DNA from: Deltaproteobacteria bacterium
Lineage (GTDB): Bacteria; Bdellovibrionota_C; UBA2361; JAAYZI01
DNA: 5,888 nucleotides
Reading direction: 5' to 3'
NCBI GenBank assembly: GCA_012514925.1
Contig: JAAYZI010000164.1
Span: 1-5,888, forward strand
The notes beneath the pieces are model-generated. The model made no database searches and was not told where the DNA came from. It saw only the letters and a program-made list of their open reading frames with translations. Shown here one piece after another: positions 5,044 to 5,888 of the stretch. The translations under genes were made by a program, and so were the position numbers. Position 1 is the first letter of the stretch. Each line of letters begins with the position of its first letter.

Positions 5044-5888
5044 ATGAAAAAAGTCAACCTTAGAGATTTGATCAAGCCTAAGCGCATTGAAGTAGAGGAT
5101 TGTACGGAGGACAATCGCTACGGCAAGTTTGTAGCCGAGCCCTTGGAACGGGGTTACGGCTTGACGATTGGCAATACATTGCGGCGCGTCCTGTTATCGT
5201 CGTTGCAAGGCGCGGCAGTGACGGCAGTCAAGATCGATGGGGTCATGCATGAATTCTCAACAGTATCGGGTGTAGTTGAGGATGTGACTGAATTGATTCT
5301 TAACATCAAAGAGGTGGTCCCGCTGTTAGAGGACAAGGAGGAGGCGCGGGTGAGAATTGATGCTACCGGCCCGTGCGAGGTGACCGCCGGTATGATTGAG
5401 GGTGATCCGGCTGTGCAGATTGTTAATCCTACGCAGCACATCGCCACTTTGTCCGAAGGAGCTGTTCTTAAAATTGATATGATCATCAAAGTTGGTCGCG
5501 GCTATGCTCCGGCGGAGCGTAATCGGGTTGAAGGCGCGCCCGAGGGTACAGTGTTTTTGGATGCCATCTTTTCGCCGATCCGTAAGGTTAATCATGTCGT
5601 GACCAATGCGCGTGTGGGGCAGCGCACTGATTATGACAAACTTAGTATGGAGATTTGGACCGATGGTACGGTGGATCCACGTTCAGCGGTGGCTCAAGCT
5701 GCCCACATTATGGTGGATCAGTTGACTATGTTTGTGGGTGAGGGTTTGGTAGTTGAGGAAGAGGCGCCCAAGTTTGAAGAGCCGAAGCGCACTTTGAATG
5801 AGAATTTGTTTAGACGTATCGATGAACTCGAGTTGAGTGTGCGCAGCGCGAACTGTCTTGAAAATGCCGATATTAAGTACATCGGTGA
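5044..5888 (+). CDS. rpoA: DNA-directed RNA polymerase subunit alpha (3'-partial)
   Basis: The alpha subunit dimerises to nucleate RNA polymerase assembly, and its C-terminal domain binds UP-element DNA and activators. 281 residues are visible and about 50 are missing beyond the window. The N-terminal domain shows YGKFVAEPLERGYGLTIGN (26-44) and TLRRVLLSSLQGAAV (45-59, dimer and beta contact arginines at 47-48), then HEFSTVSGVVEDVTELILN (69-87), RGYAPAERN (152-160) and DYDKLSMEIWTDGTVDP (197-211). An acidic linker (VVEEEAPKFEEP, 236-247) joins the C-terminal domain, whose start is seen as LELSVRSANCL (262-272). Arg 267 and Asn 270 match E. coli Arg 265 and Asn 268, the DNA-contact residues, so UP-element binding is expected to be kept. 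The ATG at 5044 follows AGGGA (5033-5037); the ATG at 5037 is out of frame. It starts 18 bases after rpsD. Confidence 0.98.
   Translation, partial: MKKVNLRDLIKPKRIEVEDCTEDNRYGKFVAEPLERGYGLTIGNTLRRVLLSSLQGAAVTAVKIDGVMHEFSTVSGVVEDVTELILNIKEVVPLLEDKEEARVRIDATGPCEVTAGMIEGDPAVQIVNPTQHIATLSEGAVLKIDMIIKVGRGYAPAERNRVEGAPEGTVFLDAIFSPIRKVNHVVTNARVGQRTDYDKLSMEIWTDGTVDPRSAVAQAAHIMVDQLTMFVGEGLVVEEEAPKFEEPKRTLNENLFRRIDELELSVRSANCLENADIKYIG

Noticed and set aside
4684..5114. Overlapping reverse-strand frames of 115 and 117 codons over rpsD and rpoA
   Set aside because: Both are antisense to highly conserved genes, in two frames at once, with no family resemblance.

Overview
This window is a stretch of the universally conserved bacterial ribosomal-protein locus: the end of the spc operon followed by the alpha operon. 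All genes are on the + strand. The order is rpsE (5' end cut off), rpmD, rplO, secY, adk, a 238-base non-coding gap, rpmJ, rpsM, rpsK, rpsD and rpoA (3' end cut off). Every gene is read from direct similarity to well-known families, and no frameshift, insertion element, CRISPR array, tRNA or rRNA is visible.

The organism is a bacterium. The zinc-ribbon form of S4 (Cys 9, 12, 26 and 31), the S4 stretch around LREKQKAKRMYGLLEKQF, the RpoA N-terminal domain and the S11 sequence most resemble proteins of the former Deltaproteobacteria and neighbouring phyla. That placement is a memory-based inference of low certainty. The + strand is rich in G and T, in the intergenic gap as well as in the genes. 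This suggests that the cluster lies on the leading replication strand of a genome with strong strand asymmetry.

Layout. Positions 1-1195 hold three ribosomal proteins (S5, L30, L15). secY starts inside the rplO stop codon and encodes the core of the Sec translocon. After a 16-base tandem duplication at the secY stop comes adk, which encodes a short-LID adenylate kinase. The genes map and infA, which in many bacteria lie between secY/adk and rpmJ, are absent here. In their place is a gap (3181-3418) with a weak terminator-like hairpin and two candidate sigma70 promoters, each with a 17-base spacer. This is probably where the alpha operon starts. That operon begins with a 38-codon rpmJ that has a GTG start, then S13, S11, S4 and the RNA polymerase alpha subunit, all closely spaced with recognisable Shine-Dalgarno sequences.

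Together the genes supply small- and large-subunit ribosomal proteins, the protein-export channel, adenine nucleotide balance and the RNA polymerase assembly subunit. This is core growth machinery rather than an accessory region. I found no novel system. The points worth a second look are the remodelled secY-rpmJ interval, the duplication at the secY stop, the short-LID Adk and a few local sequence oddities.
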